Notes under the pieces: model-generated | Told to the model about the DNA's origin: nothing | What the model saw: the letters and a program-made list of their open reading frames with translations, nothing else | Databases searched by the model: none | Shown: positions 8,370 through 16,813 of the stretch, piece after piece | How the letters are laid out: the number at the start of each line of letters is the position of its first letter | How positions within the stretch are numbered: position 1 is the stretch's first letter | Translations under genes and position numbers: made by a program | From: Nitrospirota bacterium | Lineage (GTDB): Bacteria; Nitrospirota; Thermodesulfovibrionia; Thermodesulfovibrionales; JdFR-86 | Direction of reading: 5' to 3' | Length of the DNA stretch: 53,754 bases | Assembly (NCBI GenBank): GCA_016207905.1 | Contig: JACQZC010000019.1 | Location: 1-53,754, forward strand

Positions 8370-8684
8370 CTACCCCAAATCCAGTGCGAATTTTATAGCC
8401 TTTTTTATATCTGTCAGCTTATCGCTCCTAAGCAATGTGATTCTTTCGGTAAGAAGTTCTTTACGGATGGTCATGATTGTATCAAGATTTACCGCACACT
8501 TTTTCGGCATGCCGTCTTCGGGTCCAAGCAGGACTTCAACGGGGATTCCCCTTATTGTTCTTGTAACCTCTGCTACTGTTACTGCATTTCTTATAGAATA
8601 TGCCTCGTCCCTCGAAAGAAGCACTACAGGACGCTTTCCAACCGGAAGCGGAAGATTAGCCCACCAGATCTCACCCTGCTTCAA
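8370..8684 (-). CDS. MazF/PemK-family mRNA interferase toxin
   Basis: The 104-residue protein begins KQGEIWWANLPLPVGKRPVVLLSR, the standard MazF opening with the RP..LL strand of the SH3-like barrel, and has TRTIRGIPVEV and AVNLDTIMTI, the conserved NLD segment. MazF toxins cleave single-stranded RNA at short sequences. Its first codons overlap the end of the upstream antitoxin gene by four bases (ATGA), a firm sign of one operon. Length is normal. Confidence 0.88.
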   Translation of the reverse strand: MKQGEIWWANLPLPVGKRPVVLLSRDEAYSIRNAVTVAEVTRTIRGIPVEVLLGPEDGMPKKCAVNLDTIMTIRKELLTERITLLRSDKLTDIKKAIKFALDLG

Positions 8685-8938
8685 TCCCAGTCCTCTTTAG
8701 ACAGAATCTCAATGGATGCTTTTTCTATAGCTTTTATCTCAGGCAGTTTTTCTGGATGTTTTTTATAGCCTTCTTCGTATAATCTTATCAGCCTTTCCTT
8801 TTCTGCTTTATCTCTAAGAAGCCTGATTGCTTCAGTTATAACACCGCTCCTTGTGATACCCTCTTTTTTCCTTACAGTCTCGATTGCCTTGAAGTCCTCA
8901 TCAGTTATGCTTATTGCCAGTTTAACTGCCTTTGACAT
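8681..8938 (-). CDS. Ribbon-helix-helix antitoxin partner of MazF
   Basis: The 85-residue product has an N-terminal ribbon-helix-helix pattern: the strand KLAISITDEDF, then a helix, then TRSGVITEAIRLL. The tail is charged and likely disordered, as needed to cover the toxin. AGGTTCC with GGAGG lies just before the ATG. A palindrome immediately upstream is a plausible operator for this repressor. Confidence 0.82.
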   Translation of the reverse strand: MSKAVKLAISITDEDFKAIETVRKKEGITRSGVITEAIRLLRDKAEKERLIRLYEEGYKKHPEKLPEIKAIEKASIEILSKEDWD

Positions 8939-8948
8939 TAGGAACCTC

Positions 8949-8978
8949 CAGTATGATTATTTTCATACTGAAGTATGA
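8949..8978 (-). promoter_or_regulatory. Putative operator of the mazEF-like pair
   Basis: CAGTATG (8949-8955) and CATACTG (8964-8970) form an inverted repeat with eight bases between, and a third half-site AGTATGA follows at 8972-8978. The sites lie directly upstream of the antitoxin's ribosome binding site, where an autoregulating RHH repressor would bind. Confidence 0.6.
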
Positions 8979-9080
8979 CTAATCTCGAAATAAAAAGTCA
9001 ATACTACTATCTCCTGCCGAGCCAATCGGCAGGGAAGGTTCTATCTTTAGCAGGGAATCCAGAAAGGCAGTTGGAGGCGT

Positions 9081-10538
9081 TTAAGAAGGCATTGGGATTC
9101 CTGCTTTTTTAAGCACCCTGTTGATTTCCTCTGGCATTGTCCTCATGTCTCCTGCCAGGTAAGAGTCCTCTGCTATGAGCTTTATCACCTTTATCATGAA
9201 GTCCCTTTTCCTACTGCTCATCTTATCGAGGGTTTCGAGTTTGTGCATATAAAATTCCATAGATGCCCTTCCAAGCTCATCCCTTACCTCATTTAGTGTC
9301 ATATTCTTTGGCTTTACTACAGGCTCAACGAGATTATATTTGCTATAGTCCCGTACTTCTACATAGGGCTTAAGCTCAGGATATATCTCCGAATAAGGCC
9401 AGGGGGCTATGGCAAGGAAGAATGCAAGGTCAGGGTTATAGTGCTTTGCAAGCTCAACTGTCTGCCTCATGCTGTCCTTTGTATCATCGGGCATTCCAAG
9501 GACAAAGGAGGTCTCTGAGACGATGTCCTGTTCATTTATCAAATCCAGTGCCCTTCTGGATTCCTCCACCTTGATGTCTTTCTTGAATATATTCAGGGTC
9601 GTCTGCGAGGTGGACTCCACACCCACATATATGTGGTCAACCCCTGCCTCTTTGTACTTCCACATAATGTCTTCATCCCTCAGAATATCATCGACCCTCG
9701 TTTCAAGAAGGAGCCTTGTATCAAGCCCCCGTTTCATCTTAAGGTCAAGAATTTGCTCCCACCTTTTTCTTGAAAGCGTTGGTGTCTCATCGGAGAGCAT
9801 TACGACATTCACGCCATATCTGTCTCTTAGATATTCAAGCTCGGCTATGAAATTTTCAGGGCTTCTTGCCCTCCATCGCCTCTGCCAAAAAAGCTGTTGA
9901 CTGCAGAAACTGCACTGCTGGGAGCACCCCCTCGAGGAGCTTACAATAGCAAGGACAGAGCCTTCCATAGGTTTATATGTATAGTGATGCCAGTCTATGA
10001 GGTCCCATGCAAGGGGAAGTCCGTCGAGGTCTTTTATGAGGGCTTTCATGGCTGTTACAACTACCGTGCTACCTTTTAAGAATGCTATTGATTTTACTTT
10101 TTCAGGATTATCGCCTGCACTCAAACAGTCCATGAGCTCAACCATGGTCTCCTCGCCCTCTCCCCTTACGATGTAATCCACATAGCCATGTTGCTCCGTG
10201 AGCACCTCCTCGTAGCAGAATGTAGGATGGACATTGCCTATGACAGTGACAACCTCAGGATTGACCTGCTTGGCTAATTTTAAAACCTTCAGGGCATCTA
10301 CGATTTCTGCTGTAAAGGCAGTTGTAGCAACCACATCGGGCTTTGAGTCCATGATGCGCCTTTCGATGTCTTCGTAAGTATGCCTTAAGCTCATGGCGTC
10401 GTAGATTTCAGGCTCATAGCCTGCGCCCCTCAGAGAGCCTGCTATATATACGAAGCCCACATTGAGCCAGACCCCGGCAGATTCAACCACGCCCGAATGG
10501 TAAGGAGGGGTTATAAGCATGATTCTTTTAATTTTCAT
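9081..10538 (-). CDS. B12-binding radical SAM protein, BchE-like
   Basis: The 485-residue protein has an N-terminal cobalamin-binding-like Rossmann domain (about residues 1-150, with VVTVIGNVHPTF and YIVRGEGEETM). The radical SAM core follows, with SSSRGCSQQCSFCSQQ (CX3CX2C) near residue 205. The segment after the cluster (RSPENFIAELEYLRDRYGV, LSDETPTLSRKRW) resembles BchE, the anaerobic Mg-protoporphyrin monomethyl ester cyclase, and the wider family of B12-dependent methylases and oxidases. Substrate is unknown. It is the last gene of the haem/radical SAM cluster, 59 bases after a small membrane protein. Confidence 0.8.
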   Translation of the reverse strand: MKIKRIMLITPPYHSGVVESAGVWLNVGFVYIAGSLRGAGYEPEIYDAMSLRHTYEDIERRIMDSKPDVVATTAFTAEIVDALKVLKLAKQVNPEVVTVIGNVHPTFCYEEVLTEQHGYVDYIVRGEGEETMVELMDCLSAGDNPEKVKSIAFLKGSTVVVTAMKALIKDLDGLPLAWDLIDWHHYTYKPMEGSVLAIVSSSRGCSQQCSFCSQQLFWQRRWRARSPENFIAELEYLRDRYGVNVVMLSDETPTLSRKRWEQILDLKMKRGLDTRLLLETRVDDILRDEDIMWKYKEAGVDHIYVGVESTSQTTLNIFKKDIKVEESRRALDLINEQDIVSETSFVLGMPDDTKDSMRQTVELAKHYNPDLAFFLAIAPWPYSEIYPELKPYVEVRDYSKYNLVEPVVKPKNMTLNEVRDELGRASMEFYMHKLETLDKMSSRKRDFMIKVIKLIAEDSYLAGDMRTMPEEINRVLKKAGIPMPS

Positions 10539-10597
10539 TTTTATATTTTACCAGAGGGATTATACGAAGAGTATCTTTTTAAATCTCTTCTTTGCCC

Positions 10598-10963
10598 TCA
10601 TTTGAATATCACCGTGTACTGCCAGTAAGTGCCGAGGCCAAAGATGGAAAAAAGGATTATGTGCTTTGCCAGAAGCATCTTTCTCCTGAACCTCTCTGAT
10701 TCCTCTCCATATACGCTTCCGATGTAGGCATAGGTGAAGGTTCTGCCCACGCCGGCAACAAGCACAGTGGCAATACAAGCTATGCCGATATAGAAGAACT
10801 CTCTCTGAATTTCAGAGATAAGAGGCACAAGGGCTTCATCCTGCACCCTCTCGAGCCACCAGACCACAAACACCGTTGCCGCCCAACATCCCGCGGCAAA
10901 ATCGTGGACGAATCCCACGAAGATGGTGAATATTTTTTTCCTAAACGCTTTTTCCATCGGCAA
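10598..10963 (-). CDS. Small three-helix membrane protein, possible haem b binder
   Basis: The 121-residue protein has three predicted membrane helices: about residues 10-34 (FVGFVHDFAAGCWAATVFVVWW), 50-72, and 96-118 (KHIILFSIFGLGTYWQY). One histidine in the first helix and one at the start of the last could ligate a haem, which is an inference. It is clearly related to the gene at 13691-14257, sharing GRTF, YIG..YG and GTYWQY. The first codons overlap the upstream radical SAM gene by 23 bases. I do not recognise a named family. Confidence 0.65.
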   Translation of the reverse strand: MPMEKAFRKKIFTIFVGFVHDFAAGCWAATVFVVWWLERVQDEALVPLISEIQREFFYIGIACIATVLVAGVGRTFTYAYIGSVYGEESERFRRKMLLAKHIILFSIFGLGTYWQYTVIFK

Positions 10964-12284
10964 TAGTTTTTACCCTCATTTGCCATTCTTGGTAGGCTAT
11001 CTTCATCCCACGACGAACAGGTAATTGTCGCATCAAAGAGGCTAAATGGGTCGTGGGAAACCCAGTCAGGGGAATATCGAACAGATGCCCAAATAACTTT
11101 TTTAAACTTAGTAATTTAAGAGAAACCCGATAAAATTTTTCTTCTCTTGCCTCAGGGCTCATCTCGGGCAAGGGATGTTCGAAAACAGCATGTGCACCGT
11201 CATAAAATTCCCAGCCTTTATCTTTGAATAAGAACGGTTTATATTCCTGATAGAGATCTGTACCTGGATAGGGGACCAAAAGCGCAGGATGAACATTAAC
11301 TCCCAGTCTGTCTGCAACTTCTACTGTTCGGTCAAAGTCATCAAGGGTATCCGCTCTTCCACCGAGCATCACCGACAGCGTTATATCGATGCCGTAATCC
11401 TTTACCATCTTAACCGCATCTTCCCGATTTCTACCCATTTTTTCTGCCGCACAATACGCCTTAAGCCCCTCATCGGAAAATGTTTCCCATCCTACCCATA
11501 GTGAGATAAGTCCACTGTCTTTTGCTGACTTAAGGAGTTTATGACCCAATGGAGTCTGCACTGCCTGCAAATCGCCATAACCAAACCATTTTTTCTTCGA
11601 ACCTTTTAAGGCACTAAAGAGGTCTATGGCTCTCTGGATATTGCCTACCCAAATATTTTCGTCGGCATTTAAGTAAATACTCCCCTGGCAAGTCTCTATT
11701 TCTTCGACTACATCTTTTATGGGACGGTAACGAATAGTGTCTCCAAAAAACTTTCTTGACGAACAAAAACTACACCTATAAGGACAACCCCGCACAGTAA
11801 AGATAACACTGATTCTATATGGATGATTTGTAAGACCTTTCAAAGGAAATGGTACATTATCTAAAGGGAGAGGTTCGCCGTAATAAAAGGATTTCAAGCT
11901 TTCTCTTTGTGCATCATGTAGAACTTCGCTCCAGACCGATTCCGCCTCGCCTACAACCACCGAATCCGCATGTGCCTTTGCCTCTAAAGGCAGGGCAGTC
12001 GGATGTATCCCTCCTAAAACAACATGGATGCCCATTTTCCTTAAGGCATCGGCAAGCTTGTATCCCCATGTGGCTGTACTTGTTTTACAACTTATACCCA
12101 CTAGGTCGGCATCTATATCTTTCGGGGAAAAGGAAGAAAAATTTCCATCCACAAGTTGGATTTCTGCATCTGGCATCGTCCTCTTTGTAAGAGCAGCAAG
12201 ATATTCTAAAGTCAAGGGTGCAATTGGTGCCTTGCCAAAGGGCATTGGTGGCATAATAAGACAAACTTTCATTACTCTGGGCAT
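10941..12284 (-). CDS. B12-binding radical SAM protein (paralogue A)
   Basis: The 447-residue protein has a B12-binding-like N-terminal domain (VCLIMPPMPF, DADLVGISCKT, VVLGGIHPTALP, VVGEAESVW). A radical SAM core with RGCPYRCSFCSSRKFFG (CX3CX2C) lies near residue 170, followed by a C-terminal helical domain. It is closely similar along its whole length to the next gene upstream (12363-13682), so the two arose by duplication. Such enzymes typically methylate or rearrange unactivated carbon. ATG at 12284 or the in-frame ATG four codons later could be the start. Confidence 0.8.
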   Translation of the reverse strand: MPRVMKVCLIMPPMPFGKAPIAPLTLEYLAALTKRTMPDAEIQLVDGNFSSFSPKDIDADLVGISCKTSTATWGYKLADALRKMGIHVVLGGIHPTALPLEAKAHADSVVVGEAESVWSEVLHDAQRESLKSFYYGEPLPLDNVPFPLKGLTNHPYRISVIFTVRGCPYRCSFCSSRKFFGDTIRYRPIKDVVEEIETCQGSIYLNADENIWVGNIQRAIDLFSALKGSKKKWFGYGDLQAVQTPLGHKLLKSAKDSGLISLWVGWETFSDEGLKAYCAAEKMGRNREDAVKMVKDYGIDITLSVMLGGRADTLDDFDRTVEVADRLGVNVHPALLVPYPGTDLYQEYKPFLFKDKGWEFYDGAHAVFEHPLPEMSPEAREEKFYRVSLKLLSLKKLFGHLFDIPLTGFPTTHLASLMRQLPVRRGMKIAYQEWQMRVKTIADGKSV

Positions 12285-12362
12285 CTAAATAGCTTACATC
12301 AGCATTTGTCAGTTTTGCAAGCAAATCGCACTAAGAATCCCTCTTAAAAACACAGAGGAGAG

Positions 12363-13682
12363 CTATTTAGTAAATCGATAATTCTCCGCCTTCCAGTTTT
12401 TATATGCCTTTTCCATGGCACGTTTCATTGGAATCTGTTTCATAAGAGAAAGCAGGTGTGTCATAGGGAAACCTTTTAATCGGATGTCGAATAGATGTTT
12501 CATTATCCTTGTTTTGCTCAACAATCTGAGCGATGCCTTATAAAACATACTCTCTCTCTCTTTTGGGGTCATCGTAGGGTGTTCAAAGACAGCATGGACG
12601 CCCGCATAATATTCCCATCCTTTACCCTTAAAAAGATAAGGTTTATATTCTTCGTAAAGTTCCGTGCCAGGCAGAGGCGTAAGCAGTACAGGATGGATTC
12701 CCACTCCAAGTCTTTCTGCAAGCTCGATAATCCTGTCAAAATCTGCAGTAGTATCTTCCCTTCCGCCTATTACCACAAAGAGAGTGACATCGATACCATA
12801 ACCCTTTATTTTTTTTACGGCATCTTCCCTGTTTTTGCCCTGTTTGGCAGAGGCACGATACATATTAAGCATTCTTTGAGATAATGTCTCCCATCCAACC
12901 CATACCGAAAACAGTCCGCTATCTCTTGCCGCCTTTAAAAGCCTATCTCCGTTGGGTTCTTGAGTCGCTCTGAGGTCTCCAAACCCATACCACCACTTCC
13001 TGGTGCCCTTAGAGATCTCCGTAAAAAGCTCTATGGACCTTCTTATATCTCCACCCCAGATGTTATCATCCCCATTGAAGTAAACCTTCCCCGTACACCT
13101 TTCTATTTCTTCCACAACCTTATCGATAGGCCTGTAACGGATGGTATCGCCAAAAAACTTTCTCACGGAGCAGAAGGTACATCTGTAAGGACATCCCCTT
13201 GCAGTGAAAACTGCTCTGAACTTATAATTTCCCTTTAGAACCCCTGCAAGAGGAAAGGGTATATCATCCAATGGAAGTCTTTCGCCCCGATAAAAAGGCT
13301 TTAGTCTCCCTTTTAACGCATCATTCAGAACATCTGCCCATACCGATTCGGCTTCTCCCACAACTATAGAATCCGCATGCCCTTTTGCCTCATCCGGAAG
13401 GGCGCTTGGATGTATCCCGCCCAGCACGACCTTCTTACCGAATCTTCTTAAGTCATCTCCAAAACGATACGCCCATGTAACAGTAGCGGTCATGGAGGTT
13501 ATACCTACGAGGTCAGCATCTATATCTTCTGGCATAGGTTCACGGACATTTGCATCTATAAGGGTAAGTTTGGCATCAGGCATTGCCCTTAGTGTCAATG
13601 CCCCAAGGTATTCGAGGATTGGCGGCGCCATTGGCACCCTGCCGGAAAAAGGAAATGGTGGAGAAATCAGGCAGACCTTCAT
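12363..13682 (-). CDS. B12-binding radical SAM protein (paralogue B)
   Basis: This is the sister of the 10941-12284 protein: KVCLISPPFPF opening, DADLVGITSMTATVTW, VVLGGIHPSALP, GEAESVW, and RGCPYRCTFCSVRKFFG with the CX3CX2C cluster motif. A longer frame begins at 13760, but the added 26 residues overlap the preceding gene and do not match the paralogue, so I place the start at ATG 13682. The two paralogues share most residues around the cluster and in YRPI..VVEEIE, suggesting related reactions on the same kind of substrate. Confidence 0.8.
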   Translation of the reverse strand: MKVCLISPPFPFSGRVPMAPPILEYLGALTLRAMPDAKLTLIDANVREPMPEDIDADLVGITSMTATVTWAYRFGDDLRRFGKKVVLGGIHPSALPDEAKGHADSIVVGEAESVWADVLNDALKGRLKPFYRGERLPLDDIPFPLAGVLKGNYKFRAVFTARGCPYRCTFCSVRKFFGDTIRYRPIDKVVEEIERCTGKVYFNGDDNIWGGDIRRSIELFTEISKGTRKWWYGFGDLRATQEPNGDRLLKAARDSGLFSVWVGWETLSQRMLNMYRASAKQGKNREDAVKKIKGYGIDVTLFVVIGGREDTTADFDRIIELAERLGVGIHPVLLTPLPGTELYEEYKPYLFKGKGWEYYAGVHAVFEHPTMTPKERESMFYKASLRLLSKTRIMKHLFDIRLKGFPMTHLLSLMKQIPMKRAMEKAYKNWKAENYRFTK

Positions 13683-13690
13683 CCGAAATT

Positions 13691-14257
13691 CTACCTGAAT
13701 GCCATGGTATACTGCCAATAAGTTCCAGCAGTAAGAGCGGAAATAAGGACGATATGCCACACAAACATCATCTTTTTCCAGATTCGCTGCAGTTTCTCTG
13801 GGTCATTGCCATAGGTATTCCCTATGTATCTAAACCTGAGAGACCTTTCAATCTCAAAAGGCAAAAGAACCAGTATACAAACAAGCCCCAGATAAAATAA
13901 TTCTTTTCCTAATTCGGCGATACCGGATCTCCAATAAATTCCCGTGAAAAGAACAAGAAAAAGGATGAGATACATCCTCAGCAACTGCTTTAACCTTTGT
14001 TTCTCGCGTTTTTTGTCAAAAATCTTTTTTACATCCGTAGGGTAAAAAGTTCTCCCAGTCCCGGCAAGGAGAATAACTGTTGTGCATACCAGTCCAAGAT
14101 AAAAAAGTTCCTTATTCAGTCCGATGAGCGAGGACCGTAGCTCTGTATTTTTGAGAGACAGTCGATAGAACCAGTAGATTGCCAGCACGGTCATTGCCCA
14201 GCACCTCGTGGCAAAATTGTGCCCATGCCCGATAAAGGTTCTCAATATTTTTTTCAT
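13691..14257 (-). CDS. Membrane protein, internally duplicated relative of 10598-10963
   Basis: From ATG 14257 the 188-residue protein starts KKILRTFIGHGHNFATRCWAM. It contains the same elements as the 121-residue protein (first helix with a histidine, ELFYLGLVC, GRTF). It then repeats the ELFYLGLVC module a second time before RYIGNTYG and a final WHIVLISALTAGTYWQY helix. About five membrane helices are expected. An upstream start at 14365 is possible but would lie inside the ccsA gene and lacks similarity. It sits between ccsA and radical SAM paralogue B; histidines in helices suggest haem contact. Confidence 0.65.
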   Translation of the reverse strand: MKKILRTFIGHGHNFATRCWAMTVLAIYWFYRLSLKNTELRSSLIGLNKELFYLGLVCTTVILLAGTGRTFYPTDVKKIFDKKREKQRLKQLLRMYLILFLVLFTGIYWRSGIAELGKELFYLGLVCILVLLPFEIERSLRFRYIGNTYGNDPEKLQRIWKKMMFVWHIVLISALTAGTYWQYTMAFR

Positions 14258-14262
14258 CTTCT

Positions 14263-15087
14263 TTAAAAGTGTGTAACCCGGAAACCGCGGTGGAACATAT
14301 CCGGAACAAGAGGTATGCCCCATATAGTAATTACCATCACTGGTAAAGCTAATAAAGAATACCACGCAAGTTTTTTACCACGCCAACCAAAGGTTAGACG
14401 CAGATGCATCCATATTGCATAGACAAGCCATGAGATTAGCGCCTGGACCTCCAGCGGGTCCCAAGCCCAATAACTACCGTGGACTTGCTTTGTCCAGAGA
14501 GCACCGGAAATAATCATCAAGGTTAGCATCACAAATCCAATACTAATAAAAAGATAATTCGAATTATCCAGTTTCTTCATCTCCGGTAGCTCTTCATAAA
14601 AAGCGTCACCTGTATGTCTCGTCTTAAATAGGTAAAGCAGTCCTACTGCTCCGGCAAGTAAGACAAATCCATAAGCAATCGAGGAAGTAATTACATGTAC
14701 CCAGAACCACGGAGTATTATATTCCGGCGGAGTTATCCCGATTTCTTTTTCGGAAATCACTGCCCAGATTTGTAGAAAAATCGTAACAGGCATAATTAGA
14801 ATTCCTGCCGGACGCATAAATCTGGCGAACAAAAAAATCAAAAGAAAGATAAACACTCCTGCCCATGAAGCATCATTGATTATTTGGAAAGTAGAGAAGG
14901 AAAGATATGACGGTCGTGTCCAATAGAAAGATAAACAAAGTGTCTGGGAAAGAAAACCCAACCCGGCAAAAAATACTCCCCTGCGGAGTAAGTGCCCTTT
15001 TCTATAAATAAAGCTGAAAAGATAAAAAAGAGCACTTATTCCATAAAGACCTACCGCAGCCCAAAAGAAAATAAGAATCGTTTCCAA
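14263..15087 (-). CDS. ccsA: CcsA/ResC-type cytochrome c biogenesis protein
   Basis: CcsA (ResC/CcsB in some schemes) is the polytopic half of System II cytochrome c synthetase, which carries haem across the membrane and attaches it with ResB. The 274-residue protein has about eight membrane helices. It shows the tryptophan-rich WWD motif HGSYWAWDPLEVQAL near residue 205, an external histidine in WVHVITSSIAYG, WMHLRL after the WWD segment, and a C-terminal MFHRG that fits the second periplasmic histidine. The partner ResB lies 5 kb upstream in the same orientation. Confidence 0.88.
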   Translation of the reverse strand: METILIFFWAAVGLYGISALFYLFSFIYRKGHLLRRGVFFAGLGFLSQTLCLSFYWTRPSYLSFSTFQIINDASWAGVFIFLLIFLFARFMRPAGILIMPVTIFLQIWAVISEKEIGITPPEYNTPWFWVHVITSSIAYGFVLLAGAVGLLYLFKTRHTGDAFYEELPEMKKLDNSNYLFISIGFVMLTLMIISGALWTKQVHGSYWAWDPLEVQALISWLVYAIWMHLRLTFGWRGKKLAWYSLLALPVMVITIWGIPLVPDMFHRGFRVTHF

Positions 15088-15096
15088 TTATTCTTT

Positions 15097-15846
15097 TTAT
15101 TCTTTAATTTCCCGTATTTTTGCCACCTTATCCACTTTATCGGAAAGGGGAACAGGTCTGCTCTGGTCGATTGGCTTATTAGGTTTGACACCGGATTCCT
15201 TATTCTTCAGGAATGGCTTCATGTGCTCTGGCGAATCATAAGGTGGGAAAAAAGGTCCGGTATGGTAGCTCTTTTCCCGAAAAGGTGCCATATAGAATGT
15301 GAACACCATCACAAGGATTAAAGCAAGCTGAGAATACAAGGCAAGTTTTCTTCCCCGCCAACGAAGCCCCCAACGCAAGCCTAACCAGACCGCATAAACC
15401 ATCCAGTATCCCCAGACAAGTGCTATTATCGAGTTTCCCGCCCGTGCTACATAATCGCTGGGTAATTTCATGTGAGCCCAAAGAACAGCAAAATGAACCA
15501 TTATCGTGGCTAAAATGAACGAGACCAGCACAAACCGATAATTCAAACGGTCTAAGACCTCCAGTTCAGGCAGTTGGTCATAGGGATAACCAGTTTTCCC
15601 CTTTGCTTTAAGCAAATAAAACAATCCCATTGCTGCCGCAAGTAAGGCGAATCCATAACTGAAACCTCCACCCATAACATGCCCCCAGAGTTGCCAACCT
15701 TTGAATACCGGCGAAGGTCCAAGAGGATGACATGGAAGTAAACCTCCTAACACCATCAAACCGAAACTAACCGGCAGAATCAGCACCCCCACAGGTCTTA
15801 CTGCTCTGTAAACCAGCGAAGCACCGACAAATGCCATCATGCCCAT
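15097..15846 (-). CDS. CcsA-like protein with degenerate WWD region, C-terminal part
   Basis: This 249-residue frame aligns with ccsA from its third helix onward: WGHVMGGGFSYGFALL keeps the external histidine and REKSYHTG is in the place of the second one. The WWD motif is not recognisable (LPSDYVARAGNSIIALVWGYW), and the histidine after it is replaced (VWLGLRW). The last 50 residues form a soluble, proline- and lysine-rich tail. It is in the same frame as the 64-residue piece upstream (15880-16074), separated by one TGA and 11 further sense codons. Broken gene or read-through product are both possible. Confidence 0.7.
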   Translation of the reverse strand: MGMMAFVGASLVYRAVRPVGVLILPVSFGLMVLGGLLPCHPLGPSPVFKGWQLWGHVMGGGFSYGFALLAAAMGLFYLLKAKGKTGYPYDQLPELEVLDRLNYRFVLVSFILATIMVHFAVLWAHMKLPSDYVARAGNSIIALVWGYWMVYAVWLGLRWGLRWRGRKLALYSQLALILVMVFTFYMAPFREKSYHTGPFFPPYDSPEHMKPFLKNKESGVKPNKPIDQSRPVPLSDKVDKVAKIREIKE

Positions 15847-15879
15847 CCAGGTAGTCCCACCGACTACCTTGTCAAACGA

Positions 15880-16074
15880 TCATATACCAGTGTAATTTTG
15901 TCTAATCGCTGGCCAGAAAACATTGAGTGCGTGAACGAAAACACCTGCCCACACGAGTTTCATTGCTAAGTGTGCAAGTCTCTCCTTTTTCTGAACAAAA
16001 GCCAGGATTTGTAAGGTGGCAGCTACTCCGTAAAAGGCTGTCGCAGTCCAGAAATAAACAACTGCTGGTTCCAT
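15880..16074 (-). CDS. CcsA-like protein, N-terminal part before an in-frame TGA
   Basis: The 64-residue product (MEPAVVYFWTATAFYGVAA...) matches the first two helices of the neighbouring ccsA product (METILIFFWAAVGLYGISA...). It stops at a TGA after QNYTGI. Reading straight on in the same frame gives SFDKVVGGTTWMGMMAFVG, which joins smoothly to the downstream frame and aligns with NDASWAGVFIF of CcsA. The pair is therefore one gene with a single nonsense codon. A sigma-70-type promoter lies upstream. Confidence 0.7.
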   Translation of the reverse strand: MEPAVVYFWTATAFYGVAATLQILAFVQKKERLAHLAMKLVWAGVFVHALNVFWPAIRQNYTGI

Positions 16075-16110
16075 TTTTCCCCCCTTTCTTAAAGCATAAT
16101 ATCAATTATA

Positions 16111-16139
16111 ACAATATCATATGTCATAATGCTTGTCAA
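16111..16139 (-). promoter_or_regulatory. Sigma-70-type promoter upstream of the ccsA-like genes
   Basis: On the minus strand TTGACA (16139-16134) is followed after 17 bases by TATTGT (16116-16111), with a TATAAT overlapping just downstream. It precedes the GGGGGG-rich ribosome binding region and ATG at 16074. It would give the 16.1-9.1 kb half of the cluster its own transcript. Confidence 0.6.
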
Positions 16140-16207
16140 GTTTTTTTTCGCCTTTTGTCGAGCCAATTTAGGAATGCGATTATTCTATGTCGGGATTGGT
16201 TGTGGTG

Positions 16208-16813
16208 TTATAAAGGGTTAACCCAGACAGCCCATGGGGACCGCATCTTCACTGCTCCGCCTGAACAGAAAAGCGTATTGGCGGTGATGAAATTGAATTT
16301 CAGCGGTTCGGTCTGGTTTTCTCTTATCGCTACGGGGCCAAGCAGAATATGCGTAATCCGAGAGCCTGCCCATGTCCCACCGCGGTCGTCATAGGTGGCA
16401 AAGTTTATCTGCACCTGCCAATTCAGGTCCGTCCCATCGGCTATAGAGAAGACACTGTCGGTAAAGGTTCCGCTTTTTCTGCCACATGGGTTGTCTACCG
16501 CATTTGCAATGCTTAGTTTAATCCCATTCGTCACGGTCATTCTTATCCGCTTATATGTGCCTGCCTGTATCTGCGCCTGCTCGATAACTGCATCCGTGTC
16601 TTTTGTGAGGTCTATCTCCTTGCCTGTGGCATTGGAAAAAACTACCTGTGGGTTTGTGTCCGATGCGTCGGCCATAAATTCCACTTTGTGAACGGTTAGT
16701 TTTACGCTCGACGGACTTGTTGCACTCAGGTATACCTTTGCCAAAAGGGCGACCCCTGCTACGGCAACCGCCGCAATCAGGACAAAGAGCCATATCTTGC
16801 TTAACTTCCGCAC
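16208..16813 (-). CDS. Membrane-anchored or exported protein, DUF4382-like
   Basis: The 201-residue protein begins with a signal anchor (IWLFVLIAAVAVAGVALL) and continues as a beta-rich domain. KLTVHKVEFMADASD, EIDLTKDTDAVIEQAQIQAGTYKRIRMTV resembles DUF4382-type extracytoplasmic domains, which are of unknown function and are often found in lipoproteins. Two cysteines (PCGRKSG and FCSGG) might form a disulphide or hold a ligand. Its 5' end overlaps the stop of the flavin-barrel gene by one base. Confidence 0.5.
   Translation of the reverse strand: MRKLSKIWLFVLIAAVAVAGVALLAKVYLSATSPSSVKLTVHKVEFMADASDTNPQVVFSNATGKEIDLTKDTDAVIEQAQIQAGTYKRIRMTVTNGIKLSIANAVDNPCGRKSGTFTDSVFSIADGTDLNWQVQINFATYDDRGGTWAGSRITHILLGPVAIRENQTEPLKFNFITANTLFCSGGAVKMRSPWAVWVNPL

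Noticed and set aside
15841-15900. The TGA in the ccsA-like gene considered as a selenocysteine codon
   Set aside because: The position is not a catalytic Cys in CcsA proteins and no SECIS-like hairpin is obvious immediately downstream.
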